Assembly (NCBI GenBank): GCA_001603005.1 | Contig: LVAJ01000024.1 | Span: 1 to 63,642 of the forward strand | Length of the DNA stretch: 63,642 bases | Direction of reading: 5' to 3' | From: Clostridiales bacterium Firm_04 | GTDB lineage: Bacteria; Bacillota; Clostridia; Oscillospirales; Ruminococcaceae | Notes under the pieces: generated by a model | The model's database searches: none | What the model saw: only the letters and a program-made list of their open reading frames with translations | Told to the model about the DNA's origin: nothing | Program-made: the position numbers and the translations under genes | In this document: positions 45,354-54,187 of the stretch, piece after piece | How positions within the stretch are numbered: position 1 is the first letter of the stretch | Layout: every line of letters begins with the position of its first letter

Positions 45354-46649
45354 ATGAAACGTGAGGTTTTGCAGCAGATGCTGCAATGGAAAAACGATCC
45401 GGAGCGCAAGCCGCTGATCCTGAAAGGTGCGCGGCAGGTCGGCAAAACATGGCTGATGAAGGAGTTCGGTGCAGCCGCCTACGAAAACAGCGTCTACTTC
45501 AATTTCGACGAGGATCCGGCGCTGCATTCGGTATTTCAGGCGAACAAAAATCCAGTGCGGATCCTTGAACTGCTCTCGCTGATCGCGGAACAGAAGATCC
45601 TGCCGGAGAAAACGCTCATCATTTTCGATGAGGTGCAGGAATGTCCGGAAGCGCTGAACAGCCTCAAATATTTCCGCGAAAAAGCACCTGATTATCACAT
45701 TATTGCGGCGGGCAGCCTGCTCGGTACGCTGCTTGCACAGCCGAAGTCCTATCCGGTCGGTATGGTCAATGTCATGCACATCTATCCGATGAATTTTTCG
45801 GAGTATCTTGCGGCAGAGGATCCGGCGCTGTACGATTATTATTGCAGCATCCGCAGCGGCGCACAGATCGAGCAGATCTTTCACAACCGCCTGACGGAAG
45901 CCTGCGACCGGTATTTTATCATCGGCGGCATGCCGGAATGCGTCGCGTCGTGGCTCAAATACAAAGATCCTGCGCGCGTTTCGACGATCCAGCAGGAATT
46001 GATCGAGCTGTACGAGCACGATTTTTCCAAGCACAACGGCAAGGTCAACAGCGGGCGCATCCTGATGGTATTCCGCAGTATTGTCTCGCAGCTTGCGAAA
46101 TCAAACGAGAAATTCATGTACGGTGCGGTGCGGGAAGGCGGCAGAGCCAGAGATTTTGAGGAAGCGATCGAATGGCTTGTTTCGGCGGGCATGCTGAATC
46201 GTGTGTACAATGTTGCGAAAATCGAACACCCGCTTTCCGCCTTTGAAAAGCTGGATCAGTTTAAGCTGTTCCTGTTCGATACCGGTCTGCTCAAGCACCT
46301 CGCCGGCATCGAAAATAGTGCGATCTTGCTGAAAAGCGATTACCAGTTCAAGGGGCAGCTCACCGAGAATTATGTTTTGCAGCAGCTCGCCGGACAGTTT
46401 GAAGTTCCGCTTCGGTATTACGCCGCGCAGCACAGCGAACTCGATTTTCTTGCACAGTATGCCGGCGGGATCATTCCGATCGAGGTCAAAGCCGGTTCGG
46501 ATAAGTCGGCGCCGTCGTTCAAGCGCTATGTCGCAGAACAGCAGCCAGCACATGCGCTGCGGTTCTCTAAGCGCGAATACCGCAAAGACGGTCTGCTGAC
46601 CAATCTGCCGCTGTACCTCGCCTGCCGGACGCGGGAACTGCTGCTGTAA
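45354..46649 (+). CDS. AAA+ ATPase with DUF4143 (PD-(D/E)XK-like) C-terminus
   Basis: 431 residues from the ATG at 45354 with AAAGGAG upstream; the longer ORF to 45222 has no site. Walker A KGARQVGKTW (about 24-33), Walker B TLIIFDEVQECPEAL (about 87-101), then IAAGSLLG as sensor region and the typical HIYPMNFSEYL block. The C-terminal DUF4143 region has the E-L-D-F...I-P-I-E-V-K-A-G series of a PD-(D/E)XK-type fold, followed by a basic SDKSAPSFKRY. The family is abundant in anaerobes and of unknown role. It is a different subfamily from the ATPase at 1369. It stands alone between a terminator and a convergent gene. Confidence 0.93.
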   Translation: MKREVLQQMLQWKNDPERKPLILKGARQVGKTWLMKEFGAAAYENSVYFNFDEDPALHSVFQANKNPVRILELLSLIAEQKILPEKTLIIFDEVQECPEALNSLKYFREKAPDYHIIAAGSLLGTLLAQPKSYPVGMVNVMHIYPMNFSEYLAAEDPALYDYYCSIRSGAQIEQIFHNRLTEACDRYFIIGGMPECVASWLKYKDPARVSTIQQELIELYEHDFSKHNGKVNSGRILMVFRSIVSQLAKSNEKFMYGAVREGGRARDFEEAIEWLVSAGMLNRVYNVAKIEHPLSAFEKLDQFKLFLFDTGLLKHLAGIENSAILLKSDYQFKGQLTENYVLQQLAGQFEVPLRYYAAQHSELDFLAQYAGGIIPIEVKAGSDKSAPSFKRYVAEQQPAHALRFSKREYRKDGLLTNLPLYLACRTRELLL

Positions 46650-46686
46650 GAGGTGTCAACAATGGATTTTGAATGAGCTTTCAGCA

Positions 46687-46720
46687 CAAGCCCCTCTGGC
46701 AAAGTCGTCAGAGGGGCTTG
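46687..46720. terminator. Hairpin between convergent genes
   Basis: CAAGCCCCTCTGG pairs with TCAGAGGGGCTTG (one mismatched pair) around a short loop. The rest of the gap to 46880 holds no supportable gene. Confidence 0.7.
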
Positions 46721-46879
46721 GTAACAGGATGGACCGCCGGCTGTGCCGGTGGTTTTCTTGATTTAATTGCGAAGAACCCCGACTTTCATCAGACTTTTTT
46801 CGACAGGCTGTGGGTGAAAACACAAACGGTTTCCGCCGCATTTTCAGATATTTCAAAACGTCAGAGCCGAATCTGCCGG

Positions 46880-48730
46880 TTATGACGGATCGCGCTGCAA
46901 AGGATTATTTCTGAGAATGATCCGCCGGAGTAAAGAAAGATCCGCTGCAGTCAATCCGGAATCATTGTTCAGGTCACCAGCATTCCAGTCTGCCAATGCG
47001 GCATCCGGTTTTGCAAGCAGCCAGCTTTGCAATGCCTCTGAATCCGACAGGTCGCACACACCGTCTGCATTTACATCGCCCTCGATCTGTTCGCCGGGCA
47101 TTATCATGCGCTCCAGAACCCATTTCTGATTGTCCGCGCCGGTAAAATGCTTCAGCTGCAGATTGGTTATCACATGGTAAGGATCATAATCCGCATCCGG
47201 ATCCGTCTCAGCTTCCGGATCCGTTTCGTCAACTGCATTGGGATCAGCCGTCAGGCAATAGCCGCCCGCTTCTGACACAATATAATAGCTGCCGTCTCCA
47301 GCCGGTCTGAAATCCCAGCAAAGGCTTTGCCGTGTTGTGTCCTGATCTGCCGCATCAACTTTTATGCTGCATCCCTCTCTCAGATGGTCCATCGTTGCAA
47401 ATTCTGTATTCAGATCCATGTAAAGCAGCATGTCCTGAAACGGCAGCGCAATTCCGTTTTGCTTCGCATCATACTGAAAACGCGGCAGCGCGAATGCATC
47501 CTTCTGCTCATTTGACAGCACTGCTGCACATTTCCAGACGATGACCTGCTGTGCATCCAGTCCTGTGATATGCATATAGTAATCCGGATCAGACACTGAG
47601 CGAAGATAATATCTGCCTTCCGGTATCTGCTTTACATCCGGATCTTTTTCCGGAATGAAGCCCCACGCCTGTATCTCGCCGCCGTTAATCCATGCCTGCA
47701 CATTTCTGCCGTCCTCAGCCTTGATGCTTTCGACATTCAGATACCACGCGCCGCATTTCGATCGGATCTCATAGCCGTTTTCCGTCGGCAAAACTGACCA
47801 GAGCTGTGTATCGGATTCATCCTGTTCACAAAGCACGATATTTGTTCTGGATTCGGTACTGTCATTGCTGACGCTCAGATACTGTCCGCTCCCCTTTTCG
47901 CGCAATGTATAAAAGCCGTTGTCCTGATAAGCAAGTTCCCAGATGTCATGTTTTCCGGGTGTTTCTGTATAAGGAAACAGTTTCATCTGAACATTCGTAT
48001 TCTGTTCCTGCACTGTGATGTCTGCATGATTCAGGAAGAAATTGCGTTTGAGGGAGCTGACGATCTGATAATCGCCGTCCGGAAGTGTCTGACCTGCCGC
48101 TTCTTCCTCTGTCATAATACAGCCGGTCTCAATAAAGTGTTCCGGTGCTTTATAGGGTGCGTGATACACGCCGTTGATTGCAACCAAACCTGGTTCTTCA
48201 ATAAACTGACTTGAAAAGAATGATTTTGATCTGCTGCCGTTCCAGCTGATTCTGCAGGTTCCGCCGGTGTTGCAGTCTGTATAGTATACGATATCGTCTT
48301 TCACATCTGTTACCATGACCGTATGTCCGCCAAACTGACCGACATAGCCATACGTAATCACATCACCGGCTTTCAGGTTGTCCGTGTTATTATCACGTTC
48401 CCAATATCGAAAGCGTGTTCCGTACATCAAAAGACCGAGCTCCTGCGCATAGCCGTAGCACTGCGAGTCATATTGATAGGATTTGTTGCAGTATTTTTCA
48501 CCGTATGTGCTGTGGTCGCAGGGAATATCTGTCGTACATTTGGGATCGTTTGTATCCATTCCCATATGATTCCAGTACCGGTCTGCGGGAAACATCTCGC
48601 GCAGATCGTCAAACGAAAGCAGGGTATCGTCTTCATTAACAATGATTTCCGCAGTATTCCCCTTCAGAGCCGGCATAAATCCGCACAGCAAAGCCGCTGA
48701 AAGTATCGCGGCTGTAATCCTTTTTCTCAT
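46880..48730 (-). CDS. Secreted CHAP-like cysteine hydrolase with ricin-type repeats and dockerin
   Basis: 616 residues. Signal peptide about 1-27. The N-terminal domain (about 45-190) has SQCYGYAQELG with the likely catalytic Cys, LKAGDVITYGYVG and GGHTVMVTDVK with the His, matching the CHAP/NlpC layout, though divergent from the CHAP of the gene at 8386. Two ricin-B-like regions follow (about 210-350 and 365-520) with DGDYQIVSS, YLSVSNDS and NQKWVLE endings. The dockerin (about 545-605) reads GDVNADGVCDLSDSEALQSW and DLNNDSGLTAADLSLLRR. Probable peptidoglycan or protein amide hydrolase. Catalytic assignment moderate. Confidence 0.8.
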   Translation of the reverse strand: MRKRITAAILSAALLCGFMPALKGNTAEIIVNEDDTLLSFDDLREMFPADRYWNHMGMDTNDPKCTTDIPCDHSTYGEKYCNKSYQYDSQCYGYAQELGLLMYGTRFRYWERDNNTDNLKAGDVITYGYVGQFGGHTVMVTDVKDDIVYYTDCNTGGTCRISWNGSRSKSFFSSQFIEEPGLVAINGVYHAPYKAPEHFIETGCIMTEEEAAGQTLPDGDYQIVSSLKRNFFLNHADITVQEQNTNVQMKLFPYTETPGKHDIWELAYQDNGFYTLREKGSGQYLSVSNDSTESRTNIVLCEQDESDTQLWSVLPTENGYEIRSKCGAWYLNVESIKAEDGRNVQAWINGGEIQAWGFIPEKDPDVKQIPEGRYYLRSVSDPDYYMHITGLDAQQVIVWKCAAVLSNEQKDAFALPRFQYDAKQNGIALPFQDMLLYMDLNTEFATMDHLREGCSIKVDAADQDTTRQSLCWDFRPAGDGSYYIVSEAGGYCLTADPNAVDETDPEAETDPDADYDPYHVITNLQLKHFTGADNQKWVLERMIMPGEQIEGDVNADGVCDLSDSEALQSWLLAKPDAALADWNAGDLNNDSGLTAADLSLLRRIILRNNPLQRDPS

Positions 48731-48812
48731 ATCATTCTCCGTTCTGAATCCACTGTTTTATGATTCGGTCAGACACTGTAATTGTCTGAATAACTGTCTG
48801 CTCCGAATGTTT

Positions 48813-48841
48813 ATTATACCACAAGTGATATCGAATTGCAA
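48813..48841 (-). promoter_or_regulatory. SigA promoter of the gene ending at 46880
   Basis: Minus strand: -35 TTGCAA (48836-48841), 17-bp spacer, consensus -10 TATAAT (48813-48818). Confidence 0.8.
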
Positions 48842-49007
48842 GGTTTTCTTCGAAAGCCGGATGTGCGGACTTTCCCGGCAGAAAATGTGAATGGCTTGGT
48901 CATGTTTTGGCTGAAAGCCCATTCAAAATCCGTCGGAGACACCACTTTATACCGCCGCTTTATCGCAGTTTCACAGTTCTGCGGCGGATTCTTTGTGAAA
49001 TGTGCCG

Positions 49008-49036
49008 TTGCTTTTCCGGAAAGCAAATGTTATAAT
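49008..49036 (+). promoter_or_regulatory. SigA promoter of the first subtilisin gene
   Basis: -35 TTGCTT (49008-49013), 17-bp spacer, -10 TATAAT (49031-49036). The leader is about 110 nt. Confidence 0.75.
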
Positions 49037-49154
49037 GAAAGCAAAGAGAAATCGGGTTCATCTTGCGGTACCGCATGACCGGTCGGGACGGGCATGCATG
49101 CCGCGTCAGCTGATATACAAAGGGGGAAAACAGAATACAGAAAGGGTTGAATTT

Positions 49155-52100
49155 ATGAAGCTGAAAAAGTTGACCAGAGGATTCAGTCTCGCTGCGGCAC
49201 TCCTGATCTGTGCGGTATCGCCGGATATTGCGGGCTTGCGGGCGGCTGCTGAATCGGCGCAGACGATCCCCGTGCAGCGGATCGAATCGGCGCAGCCCGA
49301 GGAACCTGTCCCCATGATCGTGCTGCTGCAGGGCGGTGCGCTTGACGGCGCCGGAACCGCCGATCTGACAAATCCGGACAATCTTGCGGAAGCGGAAGCC
49401 CGCATTTCGGCGCAGGACGATGTCTTTGCGGCGATCTGCGGCATGTATCCCGAAGCAGAGCTCCGCTGCCGCTTTACCACGCTGATGAACGGTTTTTCCT
49501 GCATCATGCCGCCGTCGCTCGCGGACGCGGTCAGCGCGCTGCCGGAAGTCGAAAGCGTGCAGATCTGCGATGCGATCCAGCCGGAACCGTGCATGCTCTC
49601 GGCAAAATCGCTCGGCGGCGTCCCCGCATTCAGCGAGGAGACCGGCTGCACCGGTGAGGGCACGGTCATCTGCCTGATCGACTCGGAGCTCGATCTGGAT
49701 CACCCGATGTTCGCGCCGCTGCCGGACGGTACAAACACCAAGCTGACCAAAGACGATATCACGGAAATCGCGGACACGATCGGTTTCCACATCGACATTG
49801 ATCCGGATGCCGCGTTCATCAGCAGCAAGATCCCCTATGCGGCGGACTACTCGGATACGGATGCGACCGCCGTGGTCAATCCCGACGAGAATCTGTATCA
49901 CGGCACGCATGTTGCCGGCATCGCGGCAGGCAACGAATTTACCGATGCGGACGGCAACACGATCTCCGGCATCGCAAAGAATGCGCAGCTCGTGTTCATG
50001 GCTGTGGACCGCGGTCTGGACATGGACGATATTTTCGGCTATGATTCGCAATGGAATATCATAAAGCGCTCGGACAGGATCTTCTGCGATTATATGATCG
50101 AAGCATTCGAGGACGCCGTGAAGCTGCGTGCCGATGTCATCAGCGTGAGCATCGGAAAAAATACCATACAGGAGAATGTGCAGGGTGCCCTGACCAGAGC
50201 GGTCAATGCGGCTGTGCAGGCAGGCGCATCGGTCTGCTTTGCGGCGGGCAATGAGGGCGAACTCAGCAAAACGAAATGCAGCGCCGAGTTTCCGGATCAT
50301 GCAATGATCAACAATTTCATCTGCGAGGGCAGCAATGCGCTTGCAGTCGCCTCGGCTGACAATGCGTATGAAGCGGAATACGGCGTGCTCGAATTTGACG
50401 GCGAACAGATCCTTTGCAGCGGCTACGGAAGTTATGAGGATCTTGAGACGGATCTGGTGCATGATCTCGGCGACAGTCTTCCCGCCGGCAGCTATTCCTA
50501 TGTGGACTGCGGATCCGGTGATCCGGAGATCGTTTCTAAAATGGATCTGACCGGAAAGATCGCGCTGCTGCGCCGCGGCATCTACCGTTTCGAGGAAATG
50601 GCAGAAGCTGCAAAGCAGGCAGGTGCGGTCGGCGGCATCATTTATAATACGTCAGATGATATCCGCATCGTCATGATCAGCGAGGCAGATCTGCCGCTTG
50701 CACTGATCGGCCGTTCGGCAGGCATGAAAATGGCAAATGCCGAAGATCAGACCGTCACGGTTACCGCCGAACGCCGGACAGTCAGAAACGATTCCTATGT
50801 CAGCTCCTACACAAGCTGGGGCATGGCGCCCTCGCTGGAGCTGCGTCCGGATATCATGGGCATCGGCGGAATGGTCGAATCTGCGGCGTATGAAAACGGC
50901 ACGATGATTGCTTCCGGCACATCCATGGCATCGCCCTATGTTGCCGGCTGCATCGCGCTGCTGCAGGAGCATCTCAACAAGACCGGCTGCGAACTGACCG
51001 GCGATGCGCGGCAGAAATACATCCGCAATCTGCTGATGACCTCTGCGGTGCCGTATCAGGAAAACGGGCTGTATGTTTCGCCGCGCAGACAGGGCGCCGG
51101 ACTGATCTCCATGGAGCGCGCGCTGCAAACGACCGTCCTGCTGACCGGCAAAGAGGGCGAATCCAAGATCAGCCTGCGCGACAAACTCGGCACATCGTTC
51201 CGGTTCCCCGTCACGGTCACGAATACCGGAACAGAGGACGTGCGGTTCTCATCCGTCCGGCTGGAACTGACGACCGATACGGCTGCATATGATATCTACG
51301 AAAAGATGATGCTCCTGAAAGAGCAGCAGGCGCTGCAATTTACGGCGGACTGCTCCGAATTGCAGGAGATCCCTGCCGGAACGGAAAAGACCGTGACAGT
51401 CAGCGTGCAGCTCGATGAACAGCAGGCAGCGGAGATCCGCGAGACCTTCCCCTGCGGCTTTTACATCGAGGGCTATCTGCTGCTGGAAGGCGCAGAGAAC
51501 CATGCGGATATTTCGATCCCTGTCGCGGGCTTCTCCGATGACTTTTTCGATATTCCGCTGTGGACGAATCTGCAAAGCGGCATCACCGTGACAAACGGCA
51601 GCTCGCACGCAGAATTGTTTTCGCTTGCGGGCTGGCAGAAAAAAACGGAAGCCGTTTATGATGAGATGCTCGACGACCGTGAGCGGGATTATCTGAACCG
51701 CAAAATGCAGAATCTCTTGCAATGCCAGAAAATCATTGAAATGAATCAGAATCTGCTGAAAGAGGCGGGACTGGATCGGGATACGATTTTTGAGAAGAAC
51801 AATTCACCGTTCTTTGGTGATTTTCTGGATGATCTTTCCTGCATAGACAGGCTCTCACCGGTGGTCGTTTCCCCGAACATGGACGGGTTCGGCGATCAGC
51901 CTTCTGTTGCGGTCTATACCCCGTATAAGCTGTTTGCGGAAGGCATGACGCTGCGCGACAGTGCCGGAAACATCCTGCCCGCTGCGCAATACAAATATTT
52001 CACAGAGCAATTTGAAGGGTTCGGTCGTTATACCGGCTTCTCGACCGGCAATTCACTGACATCCTTCCCGGAGGGCGATTATACCGCAGAGCTGACCTTG

Positions 52101-53444
52101 CAGCGGGAATCCGACACCGACCGGAAGCAGATCGAAACGATCGTGCAGCCCTTTACGATCGACAAAACCGCGCCGGATGTCCGCACGGAGACCGTCACGG
52201 AGAACGGCAGAACGATCCTGAAACTGAATGTGTCGGACAAGCACCTCGACAGCATCGTGATCGTCGGCAAGGGACAGGGCGGCATCGCCGGCGATTATCA
52301 GCCGGACAAAAAGGTGCGGTTCGGCATGCTGCCGCTCTTTTATCTGAAGGACAGTCTGAAATGGAGCAACTGTTCTGTCGATGCGGATTATCTGGAGACA
52401 CTTCAAGGCGAGCCGTATCCGCATTATGATGGTTCTGCGCCGCTGCTGCGAATGCTGATCGAGGATCCGAGTGCGCTGGAATGGTCGGAGCAGTTCGATT
52501 TTTCGGATGTGATCGAGGCAAAGCCGGATGAAAACGGCAGATACTCGCTGTCCTATGACATCACAGATTTTTCGTGTTACAGCATCAATGTGCTTGACCG
52601 CGCGCTCAATCTGACGGAAATCACAGAAAACACGACCGATCCCGGCGTCAATCCAAATAAGCCCTGCCCGCTGCAGCCCGGTGTCTACCGCAGTCTGTAT
52701 GCGCTCTACGAGGTAACAGCGGATACGATCCGCATAGTTCCGTTTGCGGATCCGCTGCATCCGCACAGCTATGCCTACACATACGAATACAACTGGACAT
52801 ACAGCTTGGAGCCGAGCGAAAGCATGCTGCTCACGCTCGATCCGCTCTCCGCGGAAGATGAAAAGCTTTCCGTCACGCTCGATGAAACGGCAGACGGCGG
52901 CGTGCATATGCGCGGTATTTTGGTGCCATTCCTCGGCGTCAGCGGTCTGAATGAGGAAACGCTCTATCCGACCGACCTGCGATCCGCGGACGGCTATGTG
53001 ATGACCAGTCCCGACGAAGCGGACTTGCTGTTTGTGCAGCCGTATTTTGCTGAATTTACCGGCATCAGACTGCCGATCAGCGCGACACGGAAGATACAGC
53101 CGGATGCGGTTGTTTTGTACGAAAATACGTACTATTCGACAGACGGTGAGCTGATCGGCACATACAGCCTGACCTTTGATCTGAAAACAGGCATCGCCAA
53201 GCTGCCGGACGGCACGACGCGGAATTTCATTGCAGAGAGCGGTTTCATCCGCGGCGATACGGACTGCAGCGGAAAGGTGGACGTTTCGGATGCGGTGCTG
53301 ACCGCGCGGATGCTGGTCGAGGACAAGGCGGCAAAGGTCACGGAAAACGGTCTGCGCAACAGCGACTGCAACATGAACGGCACGCTTGATCCGGATGATC
53401 TCACCATGATGATGCTGTTCATCGCAAGACAGATCGTGTTCTGA
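49155..53444 (+). CDS. Giant subtilisin-like serine protease with PA domain and dockerin
   Basis: 1429 residues from the ATG at 49155, where the signal peptide MKLKKLTRGFSLAAALLIC begins; the ORF extends to 49002 without a ribosome site. An inhibitor-type prodomain (about 40-150) precedes the S8 domain with Asp (VICLIDSELDLDHP, about 176), His (YHGTHVAGIAAG, about 252) and Ser (GTSMASPYVAG, about 590). A PA insert (about 430-540) lies between His and Ser, as in C5a-peptidase/lactocepin types. Fn3-like domains follow; the C-terminal dockerin is GDTDCSGKVDVSDAVLTARM and DCNMNGTLDPDDLTMMML. Secreted protein degradation is likely. It is a paralogue of the next gene but has its own promoter. Confidence 0.93.
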   Translation: MKLKKLTRGFSLAAALLICAVSPDIAGLRAAAESAQTIPVQRIESAQPEEPVPMIVLLQGGALDGAGTADLTNPDNLAEAEARISAQDDVFAAICGMYPEAELRCRFTTLMNGFSCIMPPSLADAVSALPEVESVQICDAIQPEPCMLSAKSLGGVPAFSEETGCTGEGTVICLIDSELDLDHPMFAPLPDGTNTKLTKDDITEIADTIGFHIDIDPDAAFISSKIPYAADYSDTDATAVVNPDENLYHGTHVAGIAAGNEFTDADGNTISGIAKNAQLVFMAVDRGLDMDDIFGYDSQWNIIKRSDRIFCDYMIEAFEDAVKLRADVISVSIGKNTIQENVQGALTRAVNAAVQAGASVCFAAGNEGELSKTKCSAEFPDHAMINNFICEGSNALAVASADNAYEAEYGVLEFDGEQILCSGYGSYEDLETDLVHDLGDSLPAGSYSYVDCGSGDPEIVSKMDLTGKIALLRRGIYRFEEMAEAAKQAGAVGGIIYNTSDDIRIVMISEADLPLALIGRSAGMKMANAEDQTVTVTAERRTVRNDSYVSSYTSWGMAPSLELRPDIMGIGGMVESAAYENGTMIASGTSMASPYVAGCIALLQEHLNKTGCELTGDARQKYIRNLLMTSAVPYQENGLYVSPRRQGAGLISMERALQTTVLLTGKEGESKISLRDKLGTSFRFPVTVTNTGTEDVRFSSVRLELTTDTAAYDIYEKMMLLKEQQALQFTADCSELQEIPAGTEKTVTVSVQLDEQQAAEIRETFPCGFYIEGYLLLEGAENHADISIPVAGFSDDFFDIPLWTNLQSGITVTNGSSHAELFSLAGWQKKTEAVYDEMLDDRERDYLNRKMQNLLQCQKIIEMNQNLLKEAGLDRDTIFEKNNSPFFGDFLDDLSCIDRLSPVVVSPNMDGFGDQPSVAVYTPYKLFAEGMTLRDSAGNILPAAQYKYFTEQFEGFGRYTGFSTGNSLTSFPEGDYTAELTLQRESDTDRKQIETIVQPFTIDKTAPDVRTETVTENGRTILKLNVSDKHLDSIVIVGKGQGGIAGDYQPDKKVRFGMLPLFYLKDSLKWSNCSVDADYLETLQGEPYPHYDGSAPLLRMLIEDPSALEWSEQFDFSDVIEAKPDENGRYSLSYDITDFSCYSINVLDRALNLTEITENTTDPGVNPNKPCPLQPGVYRSLYALYEVTADTIRIVPFADPLHPHSYAYTYEYNWTYSLEPSESMLLTLDPLSAEDEKLSVTLDETADGGVHMRGILVPFLGVSGLNEETLYPTDLRSADGYVMTSPDEADLLFVQPYFAEFTGIRLPISATRKIQPDAVVLYENTYYSTDGELIGTYSLTFDLKTGIAKLPDGTTRNFIAESGFIRGDTDCSGKVDVSDAVLTARMLVEDKAAKVTENGLRNSDCNMNGTLDPDDLTMMMLFIARQIVF

Positions 53445-53654
53445 GCGGGGAGCCCCCGCGGGCATTTCCCTCCGGGGACCGGCAGCGTGGCTCTCCCAAC
53501 ATTCGCAGTACACGCCGCGGGGCGGCTTCTCAAAGGTTACTGCTCCCAGCGAAAAAGTAAATGGTGAATGGTGAAGAATGAAAAGTGAAAAACGGCGGTA
53601 TCGCTGCGCGATGATTTGAAAGGAGCGCCGCCAAATAACGCACAACGCATCCGG
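53444..53654. repeat. Dispersed intergenic repeat, copy B
   Basis: Matches 43210-43422 in block order. It starts at the stop codon of the first subtilisin gene. Beyond it, 53660-53860 has two more hairpins (CCAGAGGC-AGA-GCCTCTGG and CGCTCTC-CGCA-GAGAGCG) and three GACATGCA repeats at 53862, 53874 and 53889. No gene seen. Confidence 0.75.
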
Positions 53655-53936
53655 CGCGCACAGGCTTAAAGTTTTGATCGAACTTTTTCAAAAGTTCGCG
53701 GAGTCCAGAGGCAGAGCCTCTGGTCGCTCTCCGCAGAGAGCGAAACTCCCCAGCGTTCTCTAAGGGGAAGATTGGGGCTTGGGGAAAGTACCCCGTAGGG
53801 CTGCTTTTCCCATTCTGAATCGCATCTGCGAAGCAGATACTTCTTTGGAGACATTCATATTGACATGCATTCTGACATGCATAAATCAGACATGCAAATG
53901 CGGCATACATTCTGATAAAAGAGAATCGTGAATTGT

Positions 53937-53976
53937 GAGAGCCCGGAGCGTACTGCTCCGGTGCTCTCTCTTTTTT
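53937..53976 (+). terminator. Terminator before the second subtilisin gene
   Basis: GAGAGC-C-CGGAGC pairs with GCTCCG-G-TGCTCTC and is followed by T6. Confidence 0.85.
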
Positions 53977-54011
53977 CGATTCTTAAATTTTATGAAGCAA
54001 GGTCAAACCTC

Positions 54012-54040
54012 TTGCATTTTGTTCAATATTATGCTATGAT
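54012..54040 (+). promoter_or_regulatory. SigA promoter of the second subtilisin gene
   Basis: -35 TTGCAT (54012-54017), 17-bp spacer, -10 TATGAT (54035-54040). Confidence 0.7.
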
Positions 54041-54187
54041 GATTTTGCAGTATTTATATGATTTGCCGGACGGATCGCGGAAAACAGGATCCGGAATCCG
54101 GCAGTCCGGATGTACCGGCTCCGGAATGATTTTGCATGCTGCGAAACAACAACTGACATTCAGATTGAACGGAAAGGAATGATAAAA

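Noticed and set aside
46673..46885. 70-residue plus-strand ORF between convergent genes
   Set aside because: It runs through a terminator hairpin, has no ribosome site and no domain.
48960..50462. Minus-strand 500-residue ORF
   Set aside because: It is fully antisense to the first subtilisin gene and its promoter, has no ribosome site and no domain, and reflects codon bias.
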